Positions 6,237 to 13,125 of a DNA stretch of 19,980 bases are shown piece by piece (positions within the stretch are counted from its first letter, which is position 1; each line of letters starts with the position of its first letter). The DNA is from Bacteroidetes bacterium UBA2234 (GTDB taxonomy: Bacteria > Bacteroidota > Bacteroidia > NS11-12g > UBA955): contig DDYM01000066.1 in NCBI GenBank assembly GCA_002347985.1, positions 9,353 through 29,332 of the forward strand. The letters are read 5' to 3'. The notes under the pieces were generated by a model. The model did not search any database. It had not been told where the DNA came from and was given only the letters and a program-made list of their open reading frames with translations. The translations under genes and the position numbers were made by a program.

Positions 6237-8282
6237 ATGGTAGGTAAGGAAACATTGCTAAAGGCTTGGGATTTGATTTGTACTGCCCGTGCCATGGCAA
6301 GCATTTATGAGGAAAATCGACCGATTGCGAAGTATGTTCACAGCACTTCAAAGGGCCATGAGGCGATTCAAATAGCAACCGCATTTCACCTCAAGAATAT
6401 CGATTATGCGTATCCTTACTATCGGGATGAATCTATGTTGTTGGCAGCGGGGATGCAGCCCTATGAGTTGATGTTGCAGCTGTTGGCCAAATGGGATGAT
6501 CCATTCAGCGGTGGAAGGACATATTATTCTCATCCTTCGTTGAATCGTCCGGAAATGGTAAAAATGCCTCACCAAAGTTCAGCAACGGGGATGCAAACAA
6601 TTCCGGCAACAGGTGCGGCTCACGGAATAAAATATCTCGAAAGTCAGGGTTTGATTACCAGTGCCGAAAAACCCATCGTACTTTGTTCTTTGGGCGATGG
6701 CTCGGTTACAGAAGGCGAAGTGGCTGAAGCATTTCAAATGGCTGTTTTGCATAAATTGCCCATTTTATATCTGATTCAGGACAACGATTGGGGTATTTCT
6801 GCCAGTGGCGATGAAATGCGTGCGATGGATGCGTTTGACTATGCGTTGGGCTTCAAAGGAATGCGTCGTTTGCGAATCAATGGAAGCGACTTTGTTCAGT
6901 GTTACGACGAGATGGAAAAGGCCATCGAATTTGTGAGAAATGAGCGTGCGCCGATGTTGGTGCATGTGAAAGTGCCTCTGCTTGGGCATCATACCAGTGG
7001 CGTGAGAAGTGAGTGGTACAGGGATGATCTGGAAAGCCATTTGCGTTTGGATCCTTTGCCAAGGATGAAGGATTTATTGCTCACTTTGGGCGAATCTGAG
7101 GAGAGCTTAGAATCCATCCGATTGAAAGCCGAGCAAGTGGTTTTCAATGATTTTGAAAAAGCAAAGGCAGCGGAAGACCCCAAGCCAGAAACTTTGATGG
7201 ATCATATTTTGGCGCCAACAGAAGTGCTTGAGGAGACAGGCGAAAGATCTCCAGAAGGCGCTGAAGTGGTGATGATGGTGGATGCGGCATTGCATGCGGT
7301 GGATGAGATTTTGAAAAAGCACCCGGAGGCATTGTTATACGGACAGGATGTAGGGCATCGACTGGGTGGAGTATTCAGGGAAGCGGCGACATTGGCCGAT
7401 AAATACGGTAAGAACAGGGTATTTAATACGCCCATTCAAGAGGCTTATATTGTTGGAAGTACGGCTGGTATGAGTGCCGTAGGTGCTAAACCCATTGTTG
7501 AGATTCAATTTGCTGATTATATCTGGCCAGGTGTAAACCAATTGGTTACAGAATTAAGCAAGAGTACCTATTTGAGCATGGGTAAATTTGCCGTTGCCAG
7601 TGTGATCCGTGTTCCCACGGGCGCTTACGGAGGCGGTGGACCCTATCACAGTGGTACAGTTGAAAGCTCTTTGTTGCCCATCAAGGGAATCAAAATTGCT
7701 TATCCAAGCAACGCGGCGGATATGAAAGGTTTGATGAAATCGGCTTATTACGATCCCAATCCAGTGGTGATGTTTGAGCACAAAGGTTTGTATTGGAGTA
7801 AGGTTCCGGGTACAGATGCCGCCAAAACGGTAGAACCCGATGAGGATTATTTGGTTCCTTTTGGTAAAGCTCGAGTAGCCTTGGAGTCAAGTGATCAGGC
7901 GGTAGATAGAGGCGAATCTGTGGGTGTAGTTACTTACGGTATGGGTGTTTATTGGGCGATGAATGCCGCAAAAAATCTTCCCGGACAGGTGGAAGTTTTG
8001 GATTTGCGGACTTTGGCTCCATACGACGAAGAAGCTATCGTATCGTTAACAAAAAAGCACGGTAAGTTATTGGTTTTAACTGAAGAAACGCTTCGAAATA
8101 GCTTTGCCGAAGCCTTGGCAGGTAGGATTTCCCAACAGTGTTTTCAATTTTTGGACGCCCCAATTAGAACTTTGGGTAGTTTAGACGTTCCCGCAGTTCC
8201 TTTGAATGCGAGTATGGAGGCGGTGATGTTGCCCAATGCCGACAAAGTGGAAGCGATGTTGCGAGAAATGCTGGCGGATTAA
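6237..8282 (+). CDS. Fused alpha-beta E1 of a branched-chain-type 2-oxoacid dehydrogenase
   Basis: This 681-residue protein carries both E1 subunits on one chain. Residues about 1-330 are the alpha part: YRDES (62-66), a thiamin-diphosphate motif that starts GDGSVTEGE (153-161) and ends QDNDWGIS (181-188), and the loop GHHTSG (250-255). After a linker, residues about 343-681 are the beta part (LLYGQDVG, NTPIQEAYIVG, GAYGGGGPYHSG). The enzyme decarboxylates a 2-oxoacid with thiamin diphosphate and passes the acyl group to a lipoylated E2; the sequence is closest to the branched-chain 2-oxoacid type, but pyruvate or other acids cannot be excluded. Fused E1 proteins of this size are familiar in Bacteroidota. 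No E2 or E3 gene is nearby. It is transcribed away from the receptor gene, and its stop overlaps that of the convergent GreA-like gene. Confidence 0.9.
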   Translation: MVGKETLLKAWDLICTARAMASIYEENRPIAKYVHSTSKGHEAIQIATAFHLKNIDYAYPYYRDESMLLAAGMQPYELMLQLLAKWDDPFSGGRTYYSHPSLNRPEMVKMPHQSSATGMQTIPATGAAHGIKYLESQGLITSAEKPIVLCSLGDGSVTEGEVAEAFQMAVLHKLPILYLIQDNDWGISASGDEMRAMDAFDYALGFKGMRRLRINGSDFVQCYDEMEKAIEFVRNERAPMLVHVKVPLLGHHTSGVRSEWYRDDLESHLRLDPLPRMKDLLLTLGESEESLESIRLKAEQVVFNDFEKAKAAEDPKPETLMDHILAPTEVLEETGERSPEGAEVVMMVDAALHAVDEILKKHPEALLYGQDVGHRLGGVFREAATLADKYGKNRVFNTPIQEAYIVGSTAGMSAVGAKPIVEIQFADYIWPGVNQLVTELSKSTYLSMGKFAVASVIRVPTGAYGGGGPYHSGTVESSLLPIKGIKIAYPSNAADMKGLMKSAYYDPNPVVMFEHKGLYWSKVPGTDAAKTVEPDEDYLVPFGKARVALESSDQAVDRGESVGVVTYGMGVYWAMNAAKNLPGQVEVLDLRTLAPYDEEAIVSLTKKHGKLLVLTEETLRNSFAEALAGRISQQCFQFLDAPIRTLGSLDVPAVPLNASMEAVMLPNADKVEAMLREMLAD

Positions 8283-8743
8283 GCCAAGACCTCGATTTTG
8301 TATTTTTTCTGATTGAAATTGATTACGTCGCCTTCGGCATGTCCTTTCAAGGCAACAGCAAGGGGGGATTGGGCTGAAATGATATGAATGGGTTGACCTT
8401 GATAGTTCAAACTTCCGAGTGCCGCTCCGATGTAAATCATCATTTTGGTGGTTCCCATAGAAACCTGCAACAAACTTCCTTCACTGGCTGTGATCGATTT
8501 TGCATCGTTGAGAATGAGGAGAGTTGCCTTTGTAGTATGAACACCCGAAATTTGGGTTTTGAGTCGTTCAATTTCTCTTTGAAACTGCGTTCTTGAAGTC
8601 TCGTATTTGTCGCCCGCGGAACTTTTTGTTTCCTCAAACATCCCTTTTTGAAGTTCTTGGATGCTGCCTTCGTATTCAGCAATCATTGCATCAACATGTT
8701 GGATGCAAAAGTTTCGTATATCGGATTTGTTTGGAAGCGTCAT
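8279..8743 (-). CDS. GreA/GreB-like protein (RNA polymerase secondary-channel type)
   Basis: This 154-residue protein has a probable N-terminal helical hairpin (about 18-75, rich in Glu, Lys and Gln) and a C-terminal FKBP-like domain (about 85-154) with the Gre hallmark SAQSPLAVALKGHAEGD. Gre factors insert the coiled coil into the RNA polymerase secondary channel and stimulate cleavage of backtracked RNA, using an Asp and a Glu at the tip. Here Asp45 and Glu48 in AGDKYE have the D-x-x-E spacing of that pair, so cleavage activity is possible, but the protein could instead be an Rnk- or Gfh-like regulator. Proteins of this type in Bacteroidota are sometimes mislabelled as 3-oxoacyl-ACP synthase, which this is not. 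It diverges from ribBA and converges with the E1 gene, overlapping it by 4 bases. The start is supported by a promoter ending 8 bases upstream. Confidence 0.75.
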   Translation of the reverse strand: MTLPNKSDIRNFCIQHVDAMIAEYEGSIQELQKGMFEETKSSAGDKYETSRTQFQREIERLKTQISGVHTTKATLLILNDAKSITASEGSLLQVSMGTTKMMIYIGAALGSLNYQGQPIHIISAQSPLAVALKGHAEGDVINFNQKKYKIEVLA

Positions 8744-8751
8744 TTGGGCGG

Positions 8752-8781
8752 CAATATTAATTTAACATAAATCAATATCAA
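8752..8781 (-). promoter_or_regulatory. Promoter of the GreA-like gene, near-leaderless
   Basis: On the minus strand TTG (8781-8779), a 19-base spacer and TAATATTG (8759-8752; one mismatch to TAnnTTTG) precede the ATG at 8743 by only 8 bases. The -33 TTG is half of the palindrome CAATTG (8779-8784), whose other half can serve the divergent ribBA promoter. Confidence 0.6.
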
Positions 8782-8785
8782 TTGT

Positions 8786-8814
8786 TTTGTACTGAATAAA
8801 CCTATGTAAATTTG
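8786..8814 (+). promoter_or_regulatory. Promoter of ribBA, near-leaderless
   Basis: TTTG (8786-8789), a 17-base spacer and a perfect TAAATTTG (8807-8814) are followed by 7 bases and the ATG at 8822. An alternative -33 TTG at 8782-8784 gives a 22-base spacer. The short distance leaves only a few untranslated bases and no room for an FMN riboswitch. Confidence 0.7.
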
Positions 8815-8821
8815 TGGAAGC

Positions 8822-10057
8822 ATGTCAAATTCTCAGGAAAACAACCCAAAAGGACAAGAATTTTCGTTAAACACGATCGAAGAAGCCATCGCAGAAATCA
8901 AGGCGGGTAAGGTAGTGATTGTGGTTGACGATGAAAATCGGGAGAATGAGGGGGATTTTCTCACGGCCGCTCGCAACATGACACCCGAGTTGGTGAATTT
9001 TATGGCCACCAAAGGTCGTGGATTGATTTGTGTGCCTTTGCTTGAGGAAAGATGTCAGGCCTTGGGCATCGAAATGATGGTGAACAACAACACTGCCACC
9101 CATGAAACGGCATTTACTGTTTCGGTGGATTTGTTGGGTCAGGGATGTACAACGGGTATCAGTGCATCCGATCGATCTAAGACAATTAAGGCGTTGATCG
9201 ACCCAAATACGAAAGTGGAAGATTTGGGCAAGCCCGGACATATTTTCCCATTGGTAGCGAAGAGTGGCGGGGTTTTGCGCAGGGCGGGGCATACCGAAGC
9301 AGCGGTGGATTTGGCGGTGATGTCGGGTTTTGAACCGGTGGGTTGCATCGTAGAAATATTAAAAGAAGATGGCGAAATGGCGCGGCTTCCAGATTTGGTT
9401 GAGATTGCGAAAGAGTTGGATTTGAAGATCATTTCGATTGAGGATTTGATTGCCTATCGATTGAAACACGAATCGCTGATTCAGAGAGAGATTTCGGTGC
9501 AGATGCCAACCAAATGGGGCGATTTTGATTTGATTGCTTTCCGCCAGAAGGATACAGGACAGGAGCATTTGGCATTGGTGAAGGGGAGTTGGACTTTGGA
9601 GGATGAAGTGCTTTGCAGGGTGCATTCGAGTTGCTTAACAGGCGATATTTTTGGCAGTTGCAGATGTGATTGTGGTGAGCAGTTGCAGAAGGCGATGGAG
9701 CTCATCGAAAAGGAAGGCAGAGGTGTGATTATTTATATGAATCAGGAGGGACGAGGCATTGGGTTATTGAATAAGTTGAGGGCTTATAAGTTGCAGGAAC
9801 AGGGTTTGGATACGGTGGAAGCGAATTTGCAATTGGGCTTTAATATGGATGAAAGGGATTACGGTGTGGGTGCTCAAATTATCCGCGATTTGGGAATTAA
9901 AAAGATGCGTTTGATCAGTAACAATCCGAAGAAGCGGACAGGTTTGGTGGGTTACGGATTGGAGATTGTGGAGAATGTGCCTTTGCAGATTGAATCGAAT
10001 CCCCACAACGCCAAGTATTTGGCTACCAAGAAATTGAAAATGGGTCATACGCTGTAA
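8822..10057 (+). CDS. ribBA: Bifunctional 3,4-dihydroxy-2-butanone-4-phosphate synthase / GTP cyclohydrolase II
   Basis: The 411-residue protein joins two riboflavin-pathway enzymes. RibB (about 14-215) converts ribulose 5-phosphate to dihydroxybutanone phosphate; its acidic active-site motif [11 protein letters not shown] (36-46) and [13 protein letters not shown] (153-165) are intact. GTP cyclohydrolase II (about 220-411) opens GTP to the pyrimidine precursor; its zinc ligands appear as Cys271, Cys282 and Cys284 in [15 protein letters not shown], with an extra Cys280, followed by NQEGRGIGL (307-315). Both halves look complete and catalytically competent, and the length is typical. It is transcribed from its own near-leaderless promoter, divergent from the GreA-like gene, and is followed by a flavin reductase family gene, a functionally sensible pairing of FMN supply and an FMN-binding protein. 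Confidence 0.96.
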   Translation: MSNSQENNPKGQEFSLNTIEEAIAEIKAGKVVIVVDDENRENEGDFLTAARNMTPELVNFMATKGRGLICVPLLEERCQALGIEMMVNNNTATHETAFTVSVDLLGQGCTTGISASDRSKTIKALIDPNTKVEDLGKPGHIFPLVAKSGGVLRRAGHTEAAVDLAVMSGFEPVGCIVEILKEDGEMARLPDLVEIAKELDLKIISIEDLIAYRLKHESLIQREISVQMPTKWGDFDLIAFRQKDTGQEHLALVKGSWTLEDEVLCRVHSSCLTGDIFGSCRCDCGEQLQKAMELIEKEGRGVIIYMNQEGRGIGLLNKLRAYKLQEQGLDTVEANLQLGFNMDERDYGVGAQIIRDLGIKKMRLISNNPKKRTGLVGYGLEIVENVPLQIESNPHNAKYLATKKLKMGHTL

Positions 10058-10095
10058 AATTGTGCCAATCGCAATTTGGGTATAGCTTTAATCAG

Positions 10096-10998
10096 ATGAA
10101 TAAAAACGAGATGACAAACACCAAATACATAGAAGTAGATCCGGCGAACACGCCATTGCCGCAGTTGCATCAGTTTTTACTAGGCAGTGTTAGTCCACGC
10201 CCGATTTGTTTTGCGAGTACTATTGATTTGGAGGGCCGACCCAATTTGGCGCCATTTAGTTTTTTTAATGTGGTGAGTGCGAATCCACCGGTAATCGTTT
10301 TTTCACCCAATAATAGCGGTCGTGACGGAACCCCCAAACAAACATTTTTGAATGCGAAAGCGGTTCCAGAAGTGGTTGTGAACGTGGTGAGCTATGCAAT
10401 GGTGGAGCAGATGAATGTTGCTGCGGCACCTTGGGAACATGGCGTGAGTGAGTTTGAAAAGGCGGGTTTTACACCTGTTGCATCGGATTTGGTGAAGCCG
10501 TTTAGGGTTGCTGAATCACCCGTGCAGATTGAATGCAAGGTGATTGATATTAAGGAGTTTGGCGACGGTGGAGGATCAGGGAAATTGATCATGGCGCAGG
10601 TAATGAAGATGCACGTGAAGGAGGAAGTTTTGGGTGCAGATGGAAAAATCGACCCATTTAAGATGAATTTGGTGGGCAGAATGGGTGGTTCGTGGTATTG
10701 TTTGCCCGGCCCCGACAGTATGTTTCAGTTGGCACAGCCGACGCAAAATACCTATGGTTACGATCGCTTGCCGGCACATGTTAAGATGAGTAAGGTGTTG
10801 TTAGCCAATCATTTGGGTCAATTGGCTGGCATCGTAGGCGAACCCACGCCAGAGGAACTTACCGAAGCAATCAAATGGTTGCATAAAAATGTTGATAATA
10901 CATTGGATTTCAGTGATTTGCATTCAAAAGAAATCGGAGCTTTGGAACTGATGAACCAAGGACTGGTTAGAGAGGCGGCTGCCTTGTTGATGCTGTAA
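10096..10998 (+). CDS. Flavin reductase family protein (FMN-binding split barrel)
   Basis: The protein has 300 residues from the ATG at 10096; an ATG at 10111 is equally possible, and the frame is open back to a TTG at 10060. The first half contains the DIM6/NTAB-type signature: LGSVSPRPICFASTIDLEG, then a NLAPFSFFNVVSANPPVIVF strand pair and SPNNSGRDGTPKQT, which form the flavin-binding split barrel, with NVVSYAMVEQMN after it. Such proteins bind FMN and reduce flavin with NAD(P)H or act as flavoprotein oxygenase partners; the substrate is not evident. The C-terminal 70 residues are helical and outside the core domain. The gene follows ribBA by 38 bases. A weak promoter (TTG at 10060-10062, 20-base spacer, TAGCTTTA at 10083-10090) ends 5 bases before the ATG at 10096, so it may be expressed both by readthrough and independently. 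Confidence 0.85.
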   Translation: MNKNEMTNTKYIEVDPANTPLPQLHQFLLGSVSPRPICFASTIDLEGRPNLAPFSFFNVVSANPPVIVFSPNNSGRDGTPKQTFLNAKAVPEVVVNVVSYAMVEQMNVAAAPWEHGVSEFEKAGFTPVASDLVKPFRVAESPVQIECKVIDIKEFGDGGGSGKLIMAQVMKMHVKEEVLGADGKIDPFKMNLVGRMGGSWYCLPGPDSMFQLAQPTQNTYGYDRLPAHVKMSKVLLANHLGQLAGIVGEPTPEELTEAIKWLHKNVDNTLDFSDLHSKEIGALELMNQGLVREAAALLML

Positions 10999-11037
10999 GC
11001 GAATTTCGCTAGGTTTTGGCGTTTTAATCCATCGAAA

Positions 11038-11484
11038 TTAAGCAAGTAGTCTTTTTACGGCTTCGCTGATGAGTTTACCATCGGCAACACCACCCATAGC
11101 TTTCATGGCGGCTGGCATTACTTTGCCTAGGTCTTTCATGCCTGCGGCACCGGTTTCGGCGATGATGGCTTTCACTTGCGCTTCGATTTCTTCGGCGCTC
11201 ATTTGGGCGGGGAGGAAACTCTCAACCACAGCCAATTCGGAACGCTCAATTTCGGCTAGGTCTTCACGACCTTGTTGCACGTAAATATCAAGGCTGTCTT
11301 TGCGTTGTTTGGCCATTTTTTGAAGGGCTTTGATGCACATATCGTCGGTGACTTCACTCACACCCTCGGCGGTTTTTAACAGCAAAAAAGCACTTTTGAT
11401 GCCCCTTAAAGCGCGCAAACGATCTTGGTCTTTTGCCTTCATGGCAGTCATGATTCCGGCATTTACTTGTTCTATCAAAGACAT
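11038..11484 (-). CDS. yqeY: GatB/YqeY domain protein
   Basis: The 148-residue protein matches the YqeY family along its whole length: an N-terminal helical part (RLRALRGIKSAFLLLKTAEG), the signature around KQRKDSLDIYVQQGREDLAE, and a C-terminal helical bundle with FLPAQMSAEEIE and KDLGKVMPAAMKAMGG. The family is related to the tRNA-contacting tail of the GatB amidotransferase subunit and is also found appended to some glutaminyl-tRNA synthetases; the role of the free-standing form is not settled. It is divergent from gltX, whose start is 32 bases away, which fits a role near Glu/Gln-tRNA metabolism. It converges on the flavin reductase gene with a 39-base gap. The start is fixed by a consensus -7 element 4 bases upstream. 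Confidence 0.9.
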   Translation of the reverse strand: MSLIEQVNAGIMTAMKAKDQDRLRALRGIKSAFLLLKTAEGVSEVTDDMCIKALQKMAKQRKDSLDIYVQQGREDLAEIERSELAVVESFLPAQMSAEEIEAQVKAIIAETGAAGMKDLGKVMPAAMKAMGGVADGKLISEAVKRLLA

Positions 11485-11488
11485 AGCA

Positions 11489-11496
11489 CAAAGATA
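11489..11496 (-). promoter_or_regulatory. -7 element of the yqeY promoter, predicted leaderless
   Basis: On the minus strand TATCTTTG fits TAnnTTTG perfectly and ends only 4 bases before the yqeY ATG (11484). Transcription starting a few bases downstream would begin at or next to the A of the ATG. No clear TTG -33 element is found at the usual distance, which keeps confidence moderate. Confidence 0.5.
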
Positions 11497-11498
11497 GT

Positions 11499-11506
11499 TA
11501 ACTTTG
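11499..11506 (+). promoter_or_regulatory. -7 element of the gltX promoter, near-leaderless
   Basis: TAACTTTG fits TAnnTTTG perfectly and ends 10 bases before the gltX ATG. It lies 2 bases from the oppositely oriented yqeY element; together they form a near-symmetric block starting CAAAG (11489) and ending CTTTG (11506). No good -33 TTG is visible. Confidence 0.5.
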
Positions 11507-11516
11507 CAGTGATTTT

Positions 11517-13061
11517 ATGAGTACCGATAGACCTGTTCGCGTTCGTTTTGCCCCTAGTCCTACTGGCCCTCTCCATATTGGTGGGGTGCGTACGGCATTG
11601 TACAATTATTTGTTGGCCCGCAAGCATGGCGGAACCATGATTCTTCGCATCGAAGATACAGACCAAAATCGTTTTGTGCCTGGAGCGGAGCAATATATCA
11701 TGGAGAGCTTAAAGTGGGTGGGCATTGAAATTGATGAGGGCATTGAGCAGGGCGGACCGCATGCACCTTACCGTCAGAGCGAGCGCAAGCCGATGTATGC
11801 GCAGTATGCATACGATATGATTGAGAAGGGGTATGCTTACTATGCGTTTGATACCGAAGAGGATATCGAACAGATGCGTAAGCGTTTGGAAGCCAGTAAG
11901 ATGCAACCGGCCTATGATTCAGTGAGTAGAATGAGCATGAAAAACTCTCTCACTTTGCCAGCGGATGAGGTGAAAATGCGTTTGGAGCGCGGTGACAACT
12001 ATGTGATTCGCATCAAATTGCCTCGAAAAGAAGAGGTGAGATTTCATGATGTAATTCGCGGTTGGGTGGTTGTAAATACGTCCACCATGGATGATAAAGT
12101 TTTGTTGAAAGGCGATGGCATGCCTACCTATCATTTGGCCAATGTGGTGGATGATTATTTGATGGGCATCAGCCATGTAATTCGCGGGGAAGAGTGGTTG
12201 CCGAGTGCACCTTTACATGTGATGTTATATCGTTATTTGGGTTGGGAAGAGGTGATGCCGGAATTTGCGCATTTGCCGCTGTTACTGAAGCCCGAAGGCA
12301 ACGGAAAACTGAGCAAGCGCGATGGAGATCGTTTGGGATTCCCAGTGTTCCCAATGCAATGGACGGATCCGAAAACGAATGAGGTGAGCAGCGGTTACAA
12401 AGAAAGTGGATACTATCCTGAGGCGGTGACAAATATGCTCGCTCTATTGGGATGGCATCCAAGTGGAAACCAAGAGTTGTTCTCGATGGACGAGCTGATT
12501 TCGGAATTCAGTTTGGAGCGTGTAAGCAAGAGTGGGGCGAAGTTCGACTTACAGAAAGCACTCTGGTTTAATCAGCAATATTTGCAAAGAAAACCCCTAA
12601 ACGAGCAATACGAGCTGTTGAAGCCCATGTTGGAAGAAAGGGGCTACGATGCATGTCAAGAATATGTAGAACAAGTCATCGTTTTGATGCGTGAAAAGGT
12701 TCAATTTGCCAAGGACGTGGTTTCTGAAGGATATTATTTCTTTGAAGCACCCAAGGAATACGACGCAGAAGTGGTTCGCAAGAAGTGGAAGGCAGAAACG
12801 AACGGACATATTTTGGGTCTAGCTCAGGCGTTTGAGGGGTTGGCGGTGGATGCCAATGCGGAGGCTTATGAGAATGCGTTCAAAACCTATTGTGAAGTTG
12901 CTGGCATAAAAACCGGTGAAGTTTTACAACCCCTTCGAGTGGCGGTAAGTGGCGCGCCGATGGGACCTCCAATTTGGGATATGATTGCTTTGATCGGTAG
13001 GGATTTTGTGTTGCCTCGCTTGCGCGAAGCCGCCGCGAAGATTCAGCCGGTGGTCGCTTAA
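11517..13061 (+). CDS. gltX: Glutamyl-tRNA synthetase
   Basis: This 514-residue class I aminoacyl-tRNA synthetase attaches glutamate to tRNA. The nucleotide-binding HIGH-type motif is PSPTGPLHIGG (13-23) and the KMSKS-type motif is KLSKRDG (264-270). RIEDTDQNR (44-52) and the GMPTYHLANVVDD region (201-213) are typical GluRS catalytic-domain blocks; the rest is the helical anticodon-binding part. Length is normal for the Bacteroidota enzyme. GluRS is essential. It is divergent from yqeY, and 64 bases separate it from the DUF2723 gene on the same strand. I cannot tell from sequence whether it also mischarges tRNA-Gln. Confidence 0.96.
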   Translation: MSTDRPVRVRFAPSPTGPLHIGGVRTALYNYLLARKHGGTMILRIEDTDQNRFVPGAEQYIMESLKWVGIEIDEGIEQGGPHAPYRQSERKPMYAQYAYDMIEKGYAYYAFDTEEDIEQMRKRLEASKMQPAYDSVSRMSMKNSLTLPADEVKMRLERGDNYVIRIKLPRKEEVRFHDVIRGWVVVNTSTMDDKVLLKGDGMPTYHLANVVDDYLMGISHVIRGEEWLPSAPLHVMLYRYLGWEEVMPEFAHLPLLLKPEGNGKLSKRDGDRLGFPVFPMQWTDPKTNEVSSGYKESGYYPEAVTNMLALLGWHPSGNQELFSMDELISEFSLERVSKSGAKFDLQKALWFNQQYLQRKPLNEQYELLKPMLEERGYDACQEYVEQVIVLMREKVQFAKDVVSEGYYFFEAPKEYDAEVVRKKWKAETNGHILGLAQAFEGLAVDANAEAYENAFKTYCEVAGIKTGEVLQPLRVAVSGAPMGPPIWDMIALIGRDFVLPRLREAAAKIQPVVA

Positions 13062-13125
13062 TTTATTGTTTATTATCCCTATTTTCGCCTTTTAATCAAA
13101 CTGTAACTAAAAAGTCTATTCGATA

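Noticed and set aside
6765..7040. Several minus-strand open frames of 60-90 codons across the E1 gene
   Set aside because: All are shadows of a complete, well-recognised coding sequence and none resembles a known protein.
10998..11010. Small inverted repeat AGCGA-ATT-TCGCT between the convergent flavin reductase and yqeY genes
   Set aside because: A 5-bp stem with only short T runs (TTTT after AGG and GGCG) is too weak to call a terminator, although some termination must occur nearby.
13062..13125. TATTTTCG at 13080-13087 as a -7 element for the DUF2723 gene
   Set aside because: It has a mismatch in the conserved TTTG part, there is no TTG at a suitable distance (the nearest gives an 11-base spacer), and it lies about 38 bases from the ATG, unlike the other promoters.
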